Shown here: positions 23,125-32,174 of the stretch, one piece after another
Layout: each line of letters begins with the position of its first letter
Position numbering within the stretch: position 1 is the stretch's first letter
Assembly (NCBI GenBank): GCA_964479375.1
Contig: CAYZKD010000001.1
Location: 8,244 to 72,243, forward strand
Direction: 5' to 3'
Length of the DNA stretch: 64,000 nucleotides
Origin: CAYXTC01 sp964479375
Lineage (GTDB): Bacteria > Patescibacteriota > Minisyncoccia > Minisyncoccales > GWA2-38-27
Notes under the pieces: model-generated
The model's input: the letters and a program-made list of their open reading frames with translations, nothing else
Databases searched by the model: none
Told to the model about the DNA's origin: nothing
Position numbers and translations under genes: made by a program

Positions 23125-24438
23125 ATGACTGAAAAATTTGTAATAAAAGGGGGTAAGCGACTCAAGGGGGAGATAGAAGTAAATGGGGCTAAGAACTCAA
23201 CCCTTCCTATTCTTGCTGCCACTATATTAACCGACAAGCCTTGCGTTATTGGCAATCTTCCTCTGATACAGGATGTTTTCAGAATGCTCGAGGTTATAGA
23301 AAGTTTGGGTGCTGATGTCACTTGGTTGGAAGAAAAAAAGGTGAAAATAAGGTGTGCTAATATTAAAGTTGACAATATTCCCTTTGAAACAGTTGCCAGG
23401 TTCCGTGGGTCTATTCTTATCCTTGGCGCTCTTTTGGCACGGTTTGACAAGGTAGAAATTCCTCCTCCGGGCGGATGTCTTATCGGCGCCCGGCCCCTGG
23501 ATACCCATTTGGACGCCCTTGCTCAACTGGGAGTCGAATCTCAAGAAAAAGACAACCTTTTTTCTTTTAAAAAGGATGAAATTGCAGGGGGGTCTTTTGA
23601 AACTTTGGAATTCTTTAAGAGGAAACAGAAGGAAAAAGATTTAAAAGAGTTAGTTCTCAAAGAATTCAGCGTTACTGCCACAGAAAATGCTCTGCTGTTT
23701 TCTTCTTTAAGCAAGAATAGGATTTTAATGAAGGTTACAGATCAGGATTATCAGGTTCAGGAATTAATAGAGGTTCTCAGGAGCATGGGGGCTGATATTG
23801 AAACCAAAGAATGTCACGCTCTTGAGATGCGGGGAAAGGATAATTTAAAAGGATTTGAGCACACAATTGATCCAGACCCAATTGAAACAGGCACTTTCAT
23901 AGTTGCCTCTCTGGCTACACAAGGGGAGATTGTTATAAAAAAAGCGGGTCTTGGTTTTCTGGATCTTTTTCTGAAGAGATTATATGACTCAGGGGCCAAG
24001 TTCGAGATTGTCAAAGAGGACGAGTTAAGGGTTTTTCCTTCCCCGGACCTTAAAATAGACAAGATACAAAGTTTGCCCTATCCCGGGGTACATAGCGACT
24101 TGCAACCCGAATTGGGGGTTTTGGCCACTCAAACCGAAGGGGCCACTTTAATACACGATCCTTTATACGAAGGCAGATTGAAATATTTGGAAGAATTGAA
24201 TAAAATGGGGGCTGATATTATTTTCTGCGACCCCCATCGGGCTATTATAAGCGGACCTACGTCCTTGAGGGGCATAGAAATTCCCAGCCTTGACCTGAGG
24301 GCGGGTGCTGCTCTTATTGTCGCGGGGCTGATTGCAGAAGGAGAAACAGTAATAAACAATATTTATCAAATTAGCCGGGGATATGAGAAAATAGCAGATC
24401 GTCTCCGGTCTCTGGGAGCAGATATTAAAGAAGTATAG
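23125..24438 (+). CDS. murA: UDP-N-acetylglucosamine 1-carboxyvinyltransferase
   Basis: First committed step of peptidoglycan synthesis: adds enolpyruvate from PEP to UDP-GlcNAc. The substrate-binding start GGKRLKGEIEVNGAKNSTLP and the active-site cysteine loop PPGGCLIGARPLDTHLDAL (fosfomycin-sensitive type) are present. An extra helical stretch, FFKRKQKEKDLKELVLKEF near residues 168-186, is longer than in E. coli. The C-terminal half contains LEELNKMGADI and LDLRAGAALIVAGL. 437 residues. It is followed four bases later by mreB, tying wall synthesis to cell shape. Confidence 0.96.
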   Translation: MTEKFVIKGGKRLKGEIEVNGAKNSTLPILAATILTDKPCVIGNLPLIQDVFRMLEVIESLGADVTWLEEKKVKIRCANIKVDNIPFETVARFRGSILILGALLARFDKVEIPPPGGCLIGARPLDTHLDALAQLGVESQEKDNLFSFKKDEIAGGSFETLEFFKRKQKEKDLKELVLKEFSVTATENALLFSSLSKNRILMKVTDQDYQVQELIEVLRSMGADIETKECHALEMRGKDNLKGFEHTIDPDPIETGTFIVASLATQGEIVIKKAGLGFLDLFLKRLYDSGAKFEIVKEDELRVFPSPDLKIDKIQSLPYPGVHSDLQPELGVLATQTEGATLIHDPLYEGRLKYLEELNKMGADIIFCDPHRAIISGPTSLRGIEIPSLDLRAGAALIVAGLIAEGETVINNIYQISRGYEKIADRLRSLGADIKEV

Positions 24439-24442
24439 AGAT

Positions 24443-25450
24443 ATGTTTGTTAAAAAAATTGGTATTGACCTAGGAACATGCAACTCTATTGTATTTACTG
24501 CCAACAAGGGGGTAGTGCTTGACGAGCCCTCCGTAGTGGCCGTGGCTTTTGAAGAGAACAAAATTCTGGCAGTGGGACAAGAAGCAAAAGAAATGACGGG
24601 AAGAACCCCCGATACCATAAAGGTTTACAGGCCCCTTAAAGATGGAGTGATAGCGGATTATAGGATCACCGAAGCAATGCTGCGCTATTTCATTGAAAGA
24701 ACTTGCGGAAGAGTGAGAATTTTTAAACCCGAACTACTGGTTGGAATTCCTGCTGGCATTACTTCTACAGAGAGAAGGGCTGTTGTTGAAGCGGGCATGG
24801 CGGCTGGAGCCAAGGCGGTTTATGTTGCCAAAGAGCCCGTGTTGGCTGCTATCGGAGCAGGAATTCCTATAAACTCTTGCTCTGGGCACATGCTAATTGA
24901 TATTGGAGGGGGCACTACTGAAATCGCAGTCATTTCCCTAGGAGGCATTGTTACTTGGAATTCTTTAAGGGTGGCGGGCGACAAGATGGATTATGCTATC
25001 TCAGACTATATCAAAGAAAAACACAATCTGGCCATCGGAGAACAGACAGCGGAGGAGCTGAAAATTAAAATAGGCACGGCTCTTCTAGAGAAGAAACCCA
25101 AAGAGTTAGAGATCAGGGGCAGGGATTTGGCATCGGGATTGCCCAAAAATATTAAGATTTCTTCTAATGAGATCTGTAAGGCCATAGAAGAGAGGCTCTC
25201 TGAGATTATTCAGGTAGTTAAAAAGGTGTTGAGAGAAACTCCGCCTGAGCTTTCAGCAGACATTATGGACAAAGGGATGGTTCTTTCCGGGGGAGGAGGG
25301 ATGCTTGATAATCTGGACCAATTGATCACTCAGAATACCGGAGTACCCTGTTTTGTTGCGGAAGATCCCTTGTTGTGCGTGGCTAAGGGGACCGGTGCCG
25401 TTCTTGACAACTTGGAAGTCTATAAGAGAAGCATAATGACGAAAAAATAG
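24443..25450 (+). CDS. mreB: rod shape-determining protein MreB (first copy)
   Basis: Bacterial actin that organises wall synthesis along the membrane. Actin-fold motifs: phosphate 1 GIDLGTCNSIVF, phosphate 2 LIDIGGGTTEIAVISLGGIV, adenosine LSGGGGMLDNLDQLI; the connecting EPVLAAIGAGIPI is also typical. 335 residues, full length. A second MreB is encoded at 29280 with about the same layout. Near-contiguous with murA upstream and holB downstream (4 nt). Confidence 0.95.
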   Translation: MFVKKIGIDLGTCNSIVFTANKGVVLDEPSVVAVAFEENKILAVGQEAKEMTGRTPDTIKVYRPLKDGVIADYRITEAMLRYFIERTCGRVRIFKPELLVGIPAGITSTERRAVVEAGMAAGAKAVYVAKEPVLAAIGAGIPINSCSGHMLIDIGGGTTEIAVISLGGIVTWNSLRVAGDKMDYAISDYIKEKHNLAIGEQTAEELKIKIGTALLEKKPKELEIRGRDLASGLPKNIKISSNEICKAIEERLSEIIQVVKKVLRETPPELSADIMDKGMVLSGGGGMLDNLDQLITQNTGVPCFVAEDPLLCVAKGTGAVLDNLEVYKRSIMTKK

Positions 25451-25454
25451 AATT

Positions 25455-26384
25455 ATGTTTATCGGTCATCAAAAACAATGGCATTTTTTGAAGGATAGTT
25501 TTGAGAACAAGAAACTACCCCACGCCCTCTTATTCTGCGGACAGGAAAAAATAGGGAAGAAAAAGGTAGCAATAGAATTGGCAAAATATATTAACTGCAC
25601 AGGAGGGGACAAGCCCTGTGACAATTGCAGAAATTGTTTAGATATAGAGAGAGGCCTTTTTCCGGACTTTGTATTAATAGCCCCTCCAAAAAAACAATCG
25701 AAGATACAGATAGCAGAAATTAGAAACGCGGTTAAAAGATTGTCTCTCAAGCCCTATTCCTCTTCTTTGAGAATCGCTTTGGTTGATCGGGCTCATCTAA
25801 TGACAGCAGATGCCCAGGGGTGTTTTCTAAAATTTTTAGAAGAGCCGAAAGGAGACTCTCTAATAATTTTAGCAACTGAATATCCGGAAACTCTCCTTCC
25901 TACCATCAGATCTAGAATTCAGAAAGTGGGATTTTATCTTGTGTCAGGCAGGAAAATTAAAAAATATCTTCAAAGAAAGGGGGCGGAAGAAAAAAAAGCA
26001 GAAATTCTTTCTGCGGTTTGCGGGGGGAAGCCCGGAGTAGCCCTTGATCTTTTAGAGAATCCTGACATTTTAGAACAAAGAAAAAGGACTGTGCAAGATT
26101 TCATTTCATTGAGTAAAGGCGACTTGGTATTACGGCTCGATTATGCCAAAAAATTTTTTAAAGAACCAAAGTTTGAGCTACAGGAGGTTTTAGATGCCTG
26201 GCTGCATTATCTGAGAAAGATTTTTCTGGTTCAGGCTACAGAAGATAAAGAGAGTAACCCTTTTGATTATTCTCTGTCAGAATCAAGAAAGATAATATCA
26301 TTAATCCAAGAAACAAAATTTCTGGTCTCGACTACAAATGTTAATCCTAGACTGGCCTTTGAAATTTTGTTAATGGAGATATAA
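25455..26384 (+). CDS. holB: DNA polymerase III delta-prime subunit
   Basis: Clamp-loader subunit of 309 residues. It has an AAA+ fold with a degenerate P-loop FCGQEKIGKKKVAIELAK, a four-cysteine zinc module with C-x8-CDNCRNC near residues 49-62, and the sensor region LKFLEEPKGDSLIILATEYP. The SRC-type arginine finger is represented by RSRIQKVGF. No tau/gamma gene is in the window. Confidence 0.85.
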   Translation: MFIGHQKQWHFLKDSFENKKLPHALLFCGQEKIGKKKVAIELAKYINCTGGDKPCDNCRNCLDIERGLFPDFVLIAPPKKQSKIQIAEIRNAVKRLSLKPYSSSLRIALVDRAHLMTADAQGCFLKFLEEPKGDSLIILATEYPETLLPTIRSRIQKVGFYLVSGRKIKKYLQRKGAEEKKAEILSAVCGGKPGVALDLLENPDILEQRKRTVQDFISLSKGDLVLRLDYAKKFFKEPKFELQEVLDAWLHYLRKIFLVQATEDKESNPFDYSLSESRKIISLIQETKFLVSTTNVNPRLAFEILLMEI

Positions 26385-26393
26385 AAATAAAAT

Positions 26394-26948
26394 ATGTATA
26401 AAGATATAATAGAAAAAATTAAACCGGAATTAAACAAGGCAGTAGATTACTTGGAGGGAGAAGTTAAAAAATTAAGAACAGGCCGCGCAACCCCTTCTCT
26501 TGTTGAAGATATCGAAGTCAACTGTTTCGGAAACAAGATGCCTCTTAAACAACTGGCCGCCATATCTGTTTCCGGTCCTAGGCAAATAGTGATACAGCCT
26601 TGGGATGACTCTTATATCCAGTCGATAGAAGAGGCAATTTCTAAATCCGAGCTGGGGACCTCTCCAGTGGTAGATAAGAATATTATCCGCATATTTTTGC
26701 CAGAAGCAACAGAGGAATATAGAAAAGAACTTCTTAAACTGCTTTCGGAAAAGAAAGAAGAGGTCCGTCAAACTATTAGGAGATGGAGAGAAGAGGTTTG
26801 GAAAGAAATCCAGGAGAAGACAGACTCGGGGGAAATAAGGGAGGATGATAAGTTCAAGGCTAAAGAGGAACTTCAAAGGGTGGTTGATGATTACAACCAG
26901 AAGGCGGAAGAGATCGTAGAAAGGAAAGAAAAGGAGATATCAGAGTAA
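26394..26948 (+). CDS. frr: ribosome recycling factor
   Basis: Splits post-termination ribosomes with EF-G. A three-helix bundle with the family segments LRTGRATPSLVEDIEVNCFG, QIVIQPWDDSYIQSIEEAI and LRKELL-type EEYRKELLKLLSEKKEEVRQ. 184 residues, full length. It lies 9 nt after holB and 3 nt before the site-2 protease. Confidence 0.97.
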   Translation: MYKDIIEKIKPELNKAVDYLEGEVKKLRTGRATPSLVEDIEVNCFGNKMPLKQLAAISVSGPRQIVIQPWDDSYIQSIEEAISKSELGTSPVVDKNIIRIFLPEATEEYRKELLKLLSEKKEEVRQTIRRWREEVWKEIQEKTDSGEIREDDKFKAKEELQRVVDDYNQKAEEIVERKEKEISE

Positions 26949-26951
26949 AAT

Positions 26952-28037
26952 ATGACAACTATTATTTTAATCGCAATTATTTCTCTAGTTCTGCTGTTAA
27001 TTTTTCACGAATTGGGACATTTCCTTTTGGCCAAACTATTTGGCGTAAGGGTGCCGGAGTTTGGTTTGGGTTATCCTCCTCGTATTGTAGGCAAGAAAAT
27101 AGGGGAGACCCTATATTCTCTAAACCTTATTCCCTTTGGCGCCTTTGTGAAAATACACGGGCAAGAAAAAAAGATTGACAGCCCCGAAAGTTTCTCCTCC
27201 AAGCCTCTTTGGCAAAAATCCCTTATTATCTTGGGCGGAGTGATGAGTTTCTGGTTAATCGCTGCTATCTTGCTGTCTGTCGTGATGTATATGGGAGTGC
27301 CCACGGTAGTGGAAGATGCCGTCGAGGGAGGGGTGATAGAACCAAAAGTTCAAGTGGTGGGTGTTGCTTCTGATTCTCTTGCAGAGCAGGTGGGTCTGGA
27401 GATAGGGGATGTAGTTAAGGGTATCTCCGTTTCGGGAACTTTCTACAAAACAAATAAGGTAGGGGAGGTGCAGAAGATAGTACAAGAACACAAAGGAGAA
27501 GAAATTTCTTTAAAAATAGCCAGAGGAGCGGAAGAAATTAATGTTGTTCTAATTCCTAGAGTGGATCCTCCTGAAGGAGAGGGAGCCATAGGGGTAGCCC
27601 TTCTTAGAACCGCTCTCAAGTCTTATCCTTGGTATTTAGCCCCTGTTGAGGGAATAAAGGCTACGGGTGGGTTGACCTTAACTATAATTCAGGCTTGGGG
27701 CATGACTTTTTCCAGTCTGTTCGGAGGGGAGGGCCTTCCTGCTGGAGTAGAAGTAAGGGGGGTAGTAGGCATTTTCGAATTATTTATACAAGCCGGGGCT
27801 CTGGGGATTGCTTACTTCTTGCAATTAATCGCCATAATCGCGGTGCATCTTGCTTTAATTAATGCTCTGCCCATTCCTGCTCTGGACGGAGGATGGCTTG
27901 CTTTTCTCGTCATAGAAAAGATAACAGGAAAGCCCCTGAATCAGAAAATAGTTCAAGGGGTAAGCGGCGTTTTCTTTATTTTGTTAATAATTCTAATGGT
28001 TTGGATTACTATTAATGATGTAGCCAGGCTTTTCTAG
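26952..28037 (+). CDS. rseP: site-2 protease (RseP/M50 family) with PDZ domain
   Basis: Intramembrane zinc metalloprotease that cleaves membrane-spanning regulators such as anti-sigma factors. The zinc motif HELGHFLLAKLFG lies in the first helix (near residue 20), and the second ligand motif NALPIPALDGGWLAFL near residue 298. One PDZ domain occupies roughly residues 128-200 (SLAEQVGLEIGDVVKGI). About four transmembrane helices, 361 residues. Substrate unknown; no anti-sigma gene is nearby. Confidence 0.93.
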   Translation: MTTIILIAIISLVLLLIFHELGHFLLAKLFGVRVPEFGLGYPPRIVGKKIGETLYSLNLIPFGAFVKIHGQEKKIDSPESFSSKPLWQKSLIILGGVMSFWLIAAILLSVVMYMGVPTVVEDAVEGGVIEPKVQVVGVASDSLAEQVGLEIGDVVKGISVSGTFYKTNKVGEVQKIVQEHKGEEISLKIARGAEEINVVLIPRVDPPEGEGAIGVALLRTALKSYPWYLAPVEGIKATGGLTLTIIQAWGMTFSSLFGGEGLPAGVEVRGVVGIFELFIQAGALGIAYFLQLIAIIAVHLALINALPIPALDGGWLAFLVIEKITGKPLNQKIVQGVSGVFFILLIILMVWITINDVARLF

Positions 28038-28041
28038 AAAA

Positions 28042-29286
28042 ATGAGGCAGTCAAAACTTTTCTTTAAAACTTCAAAAAAGATTTCCGGCAAAGAGATGGT
28101 TCCTTCCCACAAGTTCCTTTTAAGGGGAGATTTTATCTCCCAACTTTCTGCCGGTGTTTATAGTCTTTTGCCACTGGGACTAAAGGTTCACAGGAGAGTG
28201 GAAAATATAATTAGGGATGAATTGAATAAAATAGGGTCTCAGGAAATTTTCTTACCCGCTCTTCAGCCTAAAAAAATCTGGCTTAAGAGTGGAAGGTGGG
28301 ACAGTATGGATCCTCCTTTATTCAGATTGAAGGACAGACACAAAAAGGAGTTTGCCTTGGGTTCTACCCATGAAGAAGTAATTGCTGATTTGGCTAAAAA
28401 CAGGGTCCAGTCCTATAAAAACCTCCCCCTCGCCCTTTATCAGATTCAGACAAAGTTTCGCAACGAGATGCGTTTTGCGGGCGGCCTCCTTAGGGCCCGG
28501 GAATTTATCATGAACGATCTTTACAGTTTTCATAAAGACAGAAAGAGTTTGGACAGTTTTTTTCAGAGGGTTCTTTCTGCTTATAACAGTATTTTTGAGA
28601 GATGCGGCGTCCCTGCCCTAAAAAGCGAGGCCTCGGGCGGTGTTTTTACTAAAGAAAATAATTATGAGTTTCAGGTGGTTTCGGGGTCCGGCGAGGACAA
28701 AATTATTTACTGCCCCGAATGCAAATGGGCTGCAAACTTGGAGGTGGCTAAGGTGAAAAAGGGTCATAAGTGTCCTTATTGCTCCGGTAAACTGACAGAT
28801 GCCAAGTCAATTGAGGTGGCTCACACCTTTAAACTGGGAGATAAGTATTCAAAGCCTTTGGGCGTTTATTTTACAAACAGGCAGGCAGAAAAGAAGGCAG
28901 TATTAATGGGCTGCTATGGCATAGGGGTAGGAAGACTGGTGGCCACCATTGTAGAGCTTAACCATGACAAAAACGGGATTATCTGGCCCAAAGAAGTAGC
29001 TCCCTTTGATATCCACTTGGTCAAGATCGGCGGAACTTCAGTCAAAAATAGGGCAGAAGCCTTTTATAAAGATTTACAAAGAAAGAAAGTAGAAGTATTA
29101 TACGATGACAGAGAAGAGATAGCGGCAGGGGAGAAATTAGTAGAGTCAGATCTAATCGGCATTCCTTTGAGAGTAATAGCAAGCGAAAAAAGCGTTAAAA
29201 AAGGATCTTTTGAGGTTACGAGGAGAGGAGGAAGCACGGAACTGGTTAAATTTAATAAAATCTTAAGTTATATAGAAAAGTGTTAA
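28042..29286 (+). CDS. proS: prolyl-tRNA synthetase, without editing insertion
   Basis: Charges tRNA-Pro. Class II motifs: LPLGLKVHRRVENIIRDELN, TKFRNEMRFAGGLLRAREF (motif 2) and GCYGIGVGRLVATIVE (motif 3), then an anticodon-binding domain with EVLYDDREEIAAGEKLVES. The INS editing domain that sits between motifs 2 and 3 in E. coli-type enzymes is replaced by a short zinc-like segment (CPEC, CPYC). 414 residues versus about 570 for the full form. Confidence 0.94.
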   Translation: MRQSKLFFKTSKKISGKEMVPSHKFLLRGDFISQLSAGVYSLLPLGLKVHRRVENIIRDELNKIGSQEIFLPALQPKKIWLKSGRWDSMDPPLFRLKDRHKKEFALGSTHEEVIADLAKNRVQSYKNLPLALYQIQTKFRNEMRFAGGLLRAREFIMNDLYSFHKDRKSLDSFFQRVLSAYNSIFERCGVPALKSEASGGVFTKENNYEFQVVSGSGEDKIIYCPECKWAANLEVAKVKKGHKCPYCSGKLTDAKSIEVAHTFKLGDKYSKPLGVYFTNRQAEKKAVLMGCYGIGVGRLVATIVELNHDKNGIIWPKEVAPFDIHLVKIGGTSVKNRAEAFYKDLQRKKVEVLYDDREEIAAGEKLVESDLIGIPLRVIASEKSVKKGSFEVTRRGGSTELVKFNKILSYIEKC

Positions 29287-30332
29287 ACAAACTTTTATCC
29301 CATCTTTCATACGATATAGCCATTGACTTGGGGACTGCCACTTCCTTGGTTTATATCGAAGGAAAGGGGATTGTTATTAACGAGCCCTCGGTGGTCGCTA
29401 TTAACCAGAAAACGGGGCAGGTTTTGGCAATTGGAGAGGAGGCAAGAAGAATGGTGGGCAGAACTCCCGCCCATATCACAGCCACTAGGCCCTTGGTGGA
29501 CGGCGTAGTTTCTAATTTTGAAGTAACAGAACAGATGCTCAAGTACTTTATTGATAAGGTTCACAGAAGAAAGTTTCTGTTCGGCCCAGGGCCTCGGGTT
29601 ATTGTAGGTATTCCTTACGGGGTTACCGAAGTTGAAAAAAAAGCGGTACGCGATGCTACCAAAAATGCGGGAGCCAGAGAAGTCTTCTTAATAGAGGAGC
29701 CAATGGCAGCAGCCATAGGAGCAAGAATGCCGGTGCAGGAAGCCAGCGGGAATTTTATCGTGGATATTGGAGGAGGCACTACAGAGGTGGCGGTTATTTC
29801 TCTGGGTGGCGTTGTTATAGCAAAAAGTTTGAGGGTGGCGGGAGACCGTCTTAACGAGGATATTGTCACCTTTGCCCAGGAAGAGTATAAACTTCTTATT
29901 GGGTTAAGGGTGGCAGAAAAGATAAAAATTGGCATAGGATCTGCCTATCCTCAGAAGGAAAAAAAAGAACTTCCTATGAGAGGAAGGAATATTATTACCG
30001 GTCTGCCGGAGGAGGTCTGGATTTCTAGCACAGATGTTAGAAAATCACTTGAGAAGTCAATCAAACAGATTGTTTCTGCCATAAAAGATACGGTTGAAGA
30101 AACGCCTCCGGAACTTCTGGCCGATATTATGTCCCGGGGCATTTATTTGGCAGGAGGAGGAAGCCTGTTAAGGGGATTGGACATTTTAATCCAGGAAGAA
30201 ACCAAAATGCCTGTCAAACTCATTGAAGATCCCATGACAGCGGTAGTTAGGGGATCAGGCATGGTCTTAGAGGGCCTTGATAATCTAAAAGACGTTTTAT
30301 CGGAAACAGAACAATTAGAACCCCCTCGTTGA
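29280..30332 (+). CDS. mreB: MreB/Mbl-like protein (second copy)
   Basis: A second bacterial actin, 350 residues, starting at a GTG that overlaps the proS stop by 7 nt. Motifs: AIDLGTATSLVYIEGKG, FIVDIGGGTTEVAVISLGGV and YLAGGGSLLRGLDILIQEE. Compared with the copy at 24443 it has a seven-residue N-terminal helix preceding the fold (MLNKLLSHLS), of the kind used for membrane binding. Two paralogues may form mixed filaments, as MreB and Mbl do in Bacillus; this is inference. Confidence 0.93.
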   Translation: MLNKLLSHLSYDIAIDLGTATSLVYIEGKGIVINEPSVVAINQKTGQVLAIGEEARRMVGRTPAHITATRPLVDGVVSNFEVTEQMLKYFIDKVHRRKFLFGPGPRVIVGIPYGVTEVEKKAVRDATKNAGAREVFLIEEPMAAAIGARMPVQEASGNFIVDIGGGTTEVAVISLGGVVIAKSLRVAGDRLNEDIVTFAQEEYKLLIGLRVAEKIKIGIGSAYPQKEKKELPMRGRNIITGLPEEVWISSTDVRKSLEKSIKQIVSAIKDTVEETPPELLADIMSRGIYLAGGGSLLRGLDILIQEETKMPVKLIEDPMTAVVRGSGMVLEGLDNLKDVLSETEQLEPPR

Positions 30333-30453
30333 TAAGAACCTGAGCTTCGCTCAGAACCTTGTTTCGCCAAGGAATAATTATATAGTCTTGAAGTAAGAAC
30401 CTGAGCTTCGCTCAGAACCTTGATTCGCTAAGGTAAAGCACATAGTCTTGAAA
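30333..30453 (+). repeat. tandem 61/60-bp repeat with paired hairpins
   Basis: Two head-to-tail units (30333-30393 and 30394-30453) fill the whole gap between mreB and gatC. Each holds CTGAGC-TTC-GCTCAG, then a second stem: CCTTG-TTTCGC-CAAGG in unit 1 and CCTTG-ATTCGC-TAAGG in unit 2, where a G-C pair becomes G-U, and ends ATAGTCTTGAA. The gatC ATG follows unit 2 by one base. Confidence 0.9.
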
Positions 30454-30454
30454 T

Positions 30455-30769
30455 ATGGTTGATAAAAAAGACGTTAATCACATAGCAAAACTAGCCAGGC
30501 TAAAGATTACAGAAGAAGAGGCAGGAGAATACCAAGAGGAATTTACCTCTATCTTGGACTATTTTGAGTTGTTAAAAGAACTGGATGTATCAAAAGTGGA
30601 TCCTACTTTTCATCCAGCAGAGCTCTTTTTCAAAGAGAAAATAGGAGAGGCGAGAGAAGATAGAGAGGCGTCGGCAGAGGAGGGGGTCAAAGAATCACTT
30701 AGGGAGGCGTTTCCCGAAAAGAAAGGGAAATATACAAAAGTTAAAACAGTTTTTGATGATGAAAGTTGA
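30455..30769 (+). CDS. gatC: Asp/Glu-tRNA amidotransferase subunit C
   Basis: Small linker subunit of the GatCAB complex that converts mischarged Glu-tRNA-Gln or Asp-tRNA-Asn. It contains VNHIAKLARLKITEEEAGEY and the conserved DVSKVDPTFHP. 104 residues. It overlaps gatA. gatB is separate at 48179, so the complete enzyme is encoded in this window. Confidence 0.95.
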   Translation: MVDKKDVNHIAKLARLKITEEEAGEYQEEFTSILDYFELLKELDVSKVDPTFHPAELFFKEKIGEAREDREASAEEGVKESLREAFPEKKGKYTKVKTVFDDES

Positions 30770-32174
30770 GCAACTGACCATAAGAGAGATAAGCCGTGGC
30801 TTGAAGAATAAGAATTTTTCTGCTGTTGACTTGACTAAAGAATATTTTTCTAAGATAAAAAAAGAAGACAATCAGATATCATCTTTTCTGACTCTCACTG
30901 AAGACCTCGCCGAAGAACAGGCCAAAAAAATAGACGAAAGAATATCTTTTGGCAAAGACATTCCTTCTCTAGCAGGGGTTCCCTTGGCCGTAAAGGACAA
31001 TATTTTAGTAAAGGGGGCCAGAACAACCTGTGCTTCCAAGATGTTGGAAAAGTATAATCCTCCATATAATGCTACCTGTATTGATAAATTAAGAAAAAGT
31101 GGCGCTGTTTTTTTGGGTAAAACTAACCTGGACGAGTTTGCAATGGGGGGGTCTACTGAAAATTCCGCTTTTTTCTCTACCAAAAATCCTTACGACTTAG
31201 AAAGGGTGCCCGGAGGCACTTCTGGGGGATCCGCCGCTGCAGTAGCCGCTGGGTTCTGTCCCTGCGCCTTAGGCTCTGACACAGGAGGCTCCATCAGGCA
31301 GCCTGCTTCTTTCTGCGGGGTAGTGGGCTTAAAGCCCACCTACGGATCAGTCTCCAGGTACGGATTGATTGCTTACGGCTCTTCTTTTGATCAGATAGGG
31401 CCTATTGCCAAGAACGCTGAAGACGCGGAAATAATCTTTGAAGAGATTTCGGGAAAAGACGACAGGGACTCTACTAGCGTTGTTAGGCCTCCAGCCGGGC
31501 CCCTAAAGGCTATTAATAAAATTCGTATTGGCGTGCCTAACGAATACTTTCAGGAAGGGCTTGGGCCTGAAGTCAAGCAGATAGTGGAGAATAAAATAAA
31601 AGAGTTTGAAGATCTGGGCGCTGAGGTAGAAAAAATTAATCTGCCTCATACTAAGTACGCAGTACCTGCTTATTATCTGATTGTAGATTCTGAGGCTTCT
31701 ACCAACCTGGCCAGGTACGATGGGATAAAATACGGACTTTCCAATAAGAAAGGGGATACGCTAAAAGAGGTTTATTCCGAAACTAGGGGAGAAGGGTTTG
31801 GAAATGAAGTCAAAAGAAGGATTATGCTGGGAACTTACGCTCTCTCTGCCGGGTATTACGAGGCCTACTACCTGAAGGCTCAAAAGACAAGAACTCTTAT
31901 CGCTCAGGATTTTTACAAAGCGTTTGATAAAGTAGACGTTATAATGACTCCGGTAGCCCCGACCCCTCCTTTTAAATTGGGAGAGAAAATAGCAGATCCT
32001 CTGGCGATGTATCTTTGTGATGTCTTTACTGCACCCGTTAATTTGGCGGGTCTGCCCGCTCTTTCCCTTCCTGCTGGATTTTCCGGGAAACTGCCCGTGG
32101 GCCTCCAGATTATTGGCAAACCCTTTGAAGAGACAACAATTTTTAATATTGCCAAACAGGCCGAGAATCAATGA
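30756..32174 (+). CDS. gatA: Asp/Glu-tRNA amidotransferase subunit A
   Basis: Glutaminase subunit that releases ammonia for transamidation. The Lys-Ser-Ser catalytic triad of the amidase signature family is visible: K in AVKDNILVKGARTTC, and the serines in PGGTSGGSAAAVAAG and CALGSDTGGSIRQPASF. About 472 residues. Start codon is ATG at 30756 or 30759, both inside gatC; a TTG at 30753 is unlikely. No gltX/glnS distinction can be made here, but Gat presence implies indirect Gln or Asn charging. Confidence 0.96.
   Translation: MMKVEQLTIREISRGLKNKNFSAVDLTKEYFSKIKKEDNQISSFLTLTEDLAEEQAKKIDERISFGKDIPSLAGVPLAVKDNILVKGARTTCASKMLEKYNPPYNATCIDKLRKSGAVFLGKTNLDEFAMGGSTENSAFFSTKNPYDLERVPGGTSGGSAAAVAAGFCPCALGSDTGGSIRQPASFCGVVGLKPTYGSVSRYGLIAYGSSFDQIGPIAKNAEDAEIIFEEISGKDDRDSTSVVRPPAGPLKAINKIRIGVPNEYFQEGLGPEVKQIVENKIKEFEDLGAEVEKINLPHTKYAVPAYYLIVDSEASTNLARYDGIKYGLSNKKGDTLKEVYSETRGEGFGNEVKRRIMLGTYALSAGYYEAYYLKAQKTRTLIAQDFYKAFDKVDVIMTPVAPTPPFKLGEKIADPLAMYLCDVFTAPVNLAGLPALSLPAGFSGKLPVGLQIIGKPFEETTIFNIAKQAENQ

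Noticed and set aside
32171..32174. UGA as a sense codon (Gracilibacteria/SR1 code)
   Set aside because: gatC and gatA end normally at TGA with the next gene overlapping, and no gene needs TGA read-through.
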